IMG/VR virus record: IMGVR_UViG_3300025128_000425
Span: 1 to 21,007 of that record
Origin: a virus
DNA length: 21,007 nucleotides
Direction: 5' to 3' (one strand)
Under the pieces are notes generated by a model. It saw only the letters and a program-made list of their open reading frames with translations. It made no database searches and was not told where the DNA came from. Numbering within the stretch: position 1 is the stretch's first letter; each line of letters opens with the position of its first letter. The translations under genes were made by a program, and so were the position numbers. Positions 17,898 to 21,007 of this stretch are shown piece after piece.

Positions 17898-18680
17898 TTA
17901 GACTATCTCCACTATTTTTCTAAAACTGCTCTGACTAAATTCGTAGTGGTCAAGTTCTCTTTCCCACTCTTCAGCAAACTCACTGTCTTCGTAGTTATCA
18001 AGCCAAGGACCGCCAAGACTAAAATGCACAGCGTTGATATTATTAATCCCGTGGCTAACACCGGGAATAAAATTCCAACTATTAGGTAAGCTACCAATCT
18101 GTTCATCACTGTCAAGCCAGCAGAAGTTGTGTAAGTTTGTACCTGTTTCACTGTTTACCATTACCTCGTCTAATCTATCATTAGCTGGGTGGTCCAAGTT
18201 GTAGAGTACAAAGGATGACCACAGCTTCTTGTTGTAGTTCTGTTGTAGCATCCCATCCATCTTGATGGTTTCTTCAGGATCATAATTATGTTTAACACAC
18301 ATGACAGCATACTTATCATCGCAGTAATTGAATACCTCGCATACATCAGAGAGAAAAAGAAAGTCGCAGTCACAGAAGAGCACCCAGCCAGAGAGATTAT
18401 TTCTTCTGGCTATTTCAGGTACAAGAAATCTAGTATGAGAAAATTCTGTGGAGAAAGGTCTGTTGTCTACATCGTCCCAGTACTGACCGTCCTCGTCTAT
18501 CTGCCAAGCACGGTAGAACATCTTGGCATGTCGAAGGGTCCTGTGATAGACAGGTGTAATCTCCACAGGGGTGGAGGACCTACGAGTGATGGAGTGAGAA
18601 CAGACCTTGAAAGGAATGTGTTCCCTTGAGTCATACCCTAGGAAAACGTGCTTGGTTATATCTCTGAGTTCATTCTGCAT
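17898..18680 (-). CDS. glycosyltransferase-like protein, 260 aa
   Basis: The ATG at 18680 has TAGGG just upstream. The fold markers are those of GT-A enzymes of the GT8-like kind. These are an N-terminal VFLGYDSRE with a conserved-looking ...PFKVCSHSI, the DxD motif F-C-D104-C-D106-F, a strand with WSSFVLYNLDH, and a C-terminal AVHFSLGGPW containing a histidine that could complete the metal site. Similar proteins are known in tailed phages near structural genes, with acceptors usually unknown. It lies directly before the three-part glycosyltransferase/methyltransferase gene, and both probably act on the same glycan. The 45-nt gap upstream of the start holds an A/T-rich stretch but no clear promoter. 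Confidence 0.75.
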   Translation of the reverse strand: MQNELRDITKHVFLGYDSREHIPFKVCSHSITRRSSTPVEITPVYHRTLRHAKMFYRAWQIDEDGQYWDDVDNRPFSTEFSHTRFLVPEIARRNNLSGWVLFCDCDFLFLSDVCEVFNYCDDKYAVMCVKHNYDPEETIKMDGMLQQNYNKKLWSSFVLYNLDHPANDRLDEVMVNSETGTNLHNFCWLDSDEQIGSLPNSWNFIPGVSHGINNINAVHFSLGGPWLDNYEDSEFAEEWERELDHYEFSQSSFRKIVEIV

Positions 18681-18725
18681 ACCCTACATTAGCAGGGAGA
18701 TCAAGCTTATAAAATAAAAAAATTA

Positions 18726-21007
18726 TTATCTACCAAAGTTACCACCTAAAATTTCTTCACTTATTCTTATTGACTTAGCAGTTCCTGTTGGAACACCGCT
18801 TTGTCTTCCTAGTTTATCGTCCATATATCTTTTGTTTACATTTTGAGATAAGGTAAAGTTAGGATCAATCTTATCTTCAAGATCAGCTTTTAAATCATGC
18901 TCATAAACTTCCATGTACAGGTCTTGGAGTTCGTCATAGAGTTCTCCTTTTTCCTCTGCACTCTCTGTCATGTCTATCTGACTTCTTAGCCTCACTGCTC
19001 TGTTTACATATGCCTTTCTTACGCCACTGTTCTTGTAGTTAAGGTACCTTTCTCTGTACATTCTATCTCTGTCCTCGTACACAGGTCTAGGGGCAAAGCC
19101 CATGGACATCATCAAGAGATTTTGAGAGGTCATGCCACCTCCTATGACTCTTCCAGCACCTGTCTGTACCCCTGCTTCACTGGCATCCACAGCCTTCAAA
19201 ACATTTTGAAGACCTGCAAAGGGTAGAAGTTTAAGCGCGGCCATTGCATAGTCACCTCTTTTAAAAGCATCTGCGCTGCCTTTAATAGATTGTCCTATGT
19301 AAGCAGTGGCAGGACCACCCAAAAGTTCTCCCAAACTTTTGTCATCTGTAAATATGGGGAGAATACTACCTTTCAAAGGAGAAAGGGAAACTCTCTGTGA
19401 AATGTCATATCCAAGATAAGTTTTAAAAGCTCCTCTGCCAAAGAACTCTGCTGTCTGGTAGGCATCAGGTCCTCCTATGCTGGTGATGGCTTCGTAGAAC
19501 ATTATCTCAACGTCTGAGTCTTGTAGGTTAAGCGTTTGTGCAACAAGCTTATATACTTCTTTCAGATCATCTACAAAAGGAAGACCAAAGAGACCACCCA
19601 TCATAAGCTGTGGAACCAGTAGGTACACCAGTGTCCTCTTTCCTTGAGGGGTCATGTCTCTGGGGTCTATGCTATATTCTTTACCACCACTGAGCCTAGA
19701 TTGTATTCCTTTTATAGGTCTAAAGTTAGACCCTCCGTACCTTCCAATGGCATTGGCATATACCTCTATCATCATGGTGACAAAGGGAAGGAACTGGAGA
19801 GTGATAGCACCTAGACCTTTGCCCATGAATGCTATCTGTGGCCTGTTAAAAGCATCTAGATTAAACTGGCTCTGATTAACCACAAAGGTAGCGGCACTCA
19901 CCTTGTCTGTGATCTGCCCCTCACTGGTGGTACCTTTGGCAAAGCCCACAAGACCACCAGAAGTCTTACCTGTTCTGGGGTTGACAGTTCCCTCCAGACC
20001 AAACTCTTCCACTGCGTTAAAGGTGGCAAGAGCAGCGTTAATCCTGTTACCTATCTCACTAAAAGCATAGACAGAGTCTAGTAGTCTTTTGGAAACACCT
20101 GCAGATTTAATCAAATTTCTATACTGTTTATCAGACAACCTTTTCTCTAGTGCTCCTGCTTTTCCTCCAAATATTTTCTGAACCATCTGAGAAGAAGTGA
20201 TATCTGCGTTAGAAGACATGGCCTCTGTGTTGATCTTACCTACTATGCCTCTCTCCTGTAGCTCCAGAAGCATATCAAACATCTCTCTTCCCTTCTCTAT
20301 GGAAGAAGCTGCTCTGAGCCTGTGCAAAGTTTTGGCAATGGCCTCTCTATCTTTTGCTTGAAAGCCTATGTCACTTCCCATTAAATACTGAGTGGTAAGT
20401 ACACCTGCTGCAGCGGCAGACTTACTTGTTTTTAATTTATGTAGCTTACCATAGGCACCGTATAGGATAGAGGCAGTGACAAAGTTCTGAGTCAGGTTAA
20501 GAAGAGAAGAAGAAATGTTACCAGCTAAAAAACCTAGGAAGGCCACTGACTTCAGAGCAGAGGCCATGCCCTGCGGAGACTTGGTGTTCTCCCACAGTTC
20601 TTTGCCTTGCTTTTGAACATTGTTACCTTCCTTAGAAAGATTGTTAATTATTTGTTGGGCCTGCTCCTCTGTTCTTTCTCTGGCCACAAACCTACCCAGC
20701 GTTGCCACGTACTGCGCCCAAGCAGTGTTGTGATAGCTCCTCTCATTGGTAGGAGTGATAGCCCCCGGAATGTTTCTTCTGTGTCGCATGTGCCTTGAAA
20801 AACCCTTGGCACTCTTCTCTGCTCTTATTCTTTCAGCTATCAGTTTAAATATTTTTTTACTTTCTTGTTTAACTTCCTCGCTCAGTTTCTTTGAGTGATC
20901 TAGCTCACTCATCATCACAGCTTCTAGTACAAAGAAGTTATCCATCTCAGAAGCTTTCATTAAATTTTCATTGTTCCTGAGTTCCACTTTTACTTTATCA
21001 GTGGCAG
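18726..21007 (-). CDS. C-terminal part of a very large, probably internal virion protein (partial)
   Basis: The frame is open from the stop at 18726 through the right edge, so the N-terminus is missing and the internal GTG at 20987 need not be a start. At least 759 residues are visible. Helix-rich segments include GFLAGNISSSLLNLTQNFVTAS, here cut as AGNISSSLLNLTQ and FVTASILYGAYG. That pattern I associate with the large 'polyvalent'/ejection-type proteins of podoviruses. Hydrophobic stretches (ALKSVAFLGFLAGNI; TLVYLLVPQLMMGGLFGLPF) suggest membrane insertion, perhaps during DNA delivery. The last 150 residues are charged and helical (YMDDKLGRQSGVPTG). No catalytic motif is visible in this part. 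The call as a virion protein is inferred from size, place and helix content. Confidence 0.6.
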   Translation of the reverse strand, partial: ATDKVKVELRNNENLMKASEMDNFFVLEAVMMSELDHSKKLSEEVKQESKKIFKLIAERIRAEKSAKGFSRHMRHRRNIPGAITPTNERSYHNTAWAQYVATLGRFVARERTEEQAQQIINNLSKEGNNVQKQGKELWENTKSPQGMASALKSVAFLGFLAGNISSSLLNLTQNFVTASILYGAYGKLHKLKTSKSAAAAGVLTTQYLMGSDIGFQAKDREAIAKTLHRLRAASSIEKGREMFDMLLELQERGIVGKINTEAMSSNADITSSQMVQKIFGGKAGALEKRLSDKQYRNLIKSAGVSKRLLDSVYAFSEIGNRINAALATFNAVEEFGLEGTVNPRTGKTSGGLVGFAKGTTSEGQITDKVSAATFVVNQSQFNLDAFNRPQIAFMGKGLGAITLQFLPFVTMMIEVYANAIGRYGGSNFRPIKGIQSRLSGGKEYSIDPRDMTPQGKRTLVYLLVPQLMMGGLFGLPFVDDLKEVYKLVAQTLNLQDSDVEIMFYEAITSIGGPDAYQTAEFFGRGAFKTYLGYDISQRVSLSPLKGSILPIFTDDKSLGELLGGPATAYIGQSIKGSADAFKRGDYAMAALKLLPFAGLQNVLKAVDASEAGVQTGAGRVIGGGMTSQNLLMMSMGFAPRPVYEDRDRMYRERYLNYKNSGVRKAYVNRAVRLRSQIDMTESAEEKGELYDELQDLYMEVYEHDLKADLEDKIDPNFTLSQNVNKRYMDDKLGRQSGVPTGTAKSIRISEEILGGNFGR

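Noticed and set aside
1-21007. CRISPR arrays, insertion sequences, integrase or attachment site
   Set aside because: No regularly spaced repeats, transposase or recombinase motifs, or tRNA-end direct repeats were seen in the window.

Overview
The window is a piece of a tailed double-stranded DNA phage genome. It carries a T7-type replication set (primase-helicase, family A DNA polymerase, gp2.5-like single-strand binding protein, PD-(D/E)XK exonuclease, an endonuclease), a nucleotide-supply set (B12-dependent class II ribonucleotide reductase, flavin-dependent thymidylate synthase ThyX, DUF3310 protein), an Arg tRNA, a small heat-shock protein, a lysis cassette and large late proteins. No integrase, repressor gene or phage RNA polymerase is visible. 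The combination of T7-like replication genes, a cobalamin-dependent reductase and ThyX recalls marine podoviruses of the SIO1/VpV262 (cobavirus, Zobellviridae) kind. That placement is inferred from gene content only. Host-type sigma-70 promoters suggest that host RNA polymerase is used.

Layout. Bases 1-4455 (+ strand) hold the tail of a gene cut by the window edge and then a run of mostly small early genes. Among them are a DUF932 protein, a conserved 164-residue phage protein, a TTG-started lipoprotein and a 40-residue membrane peptide. Two non-coding elements stand out. One is a promoter whose -35 and -10 boxes are overlapped by an 11-bp inverted repeat (293-330). The other is a 95-nt structured, tRNA-like RNA (1357-1451) that begins where a good promoter would start transcription.

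Bases 4465-14193 (+) are the replication and nucleotide block. In order: primase-helicase, DNA polymerase, a coiled-coil protein, single-strand binding protein, exonuclease, a zinc-ribbon/GIY-YIG endonuclease, a hypothetical protein, DUF3310 protein, a 55-residue protein, class II reductase, a hypothetical protein, a micro-ORF, thyX and tRNA-Arg(TCT). Most neighbours overlap by 4 nt or lie within a few nt, so they are probably translationally coupled. A promoter follows the tRNA and drives the hsp20-like gene (14290-14736).

Bases 14729-21007 (- strand) run convergently to this block. Read from the right edge they hold the C-terminal part of a very large, probably internal virion protein, a glycosyltransferase, a 751-residue protein that appears to join glycosyltransferase, methyltransferase and MptE-like (DUF115) domains, a hypothetical protein, and a lysis cassette (holin-like, i-spanin-like, nested o-spanin-like lipoprotein). 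The hsp20-like gene and the o-spanin gene converge and overlap by 8 nt at their stop codons, next to a perfect 6-bp hairpin.

Together the + strand genes would copy the genome and supply dNTPs, and the - strand genes would build the particle, modify glycans and lyse the cell. Nine candidate sigma-70 promoters, all on the + strand, form two pairs of near-repeats. Functional calls come from reading motifs by eye; no database search was possible.
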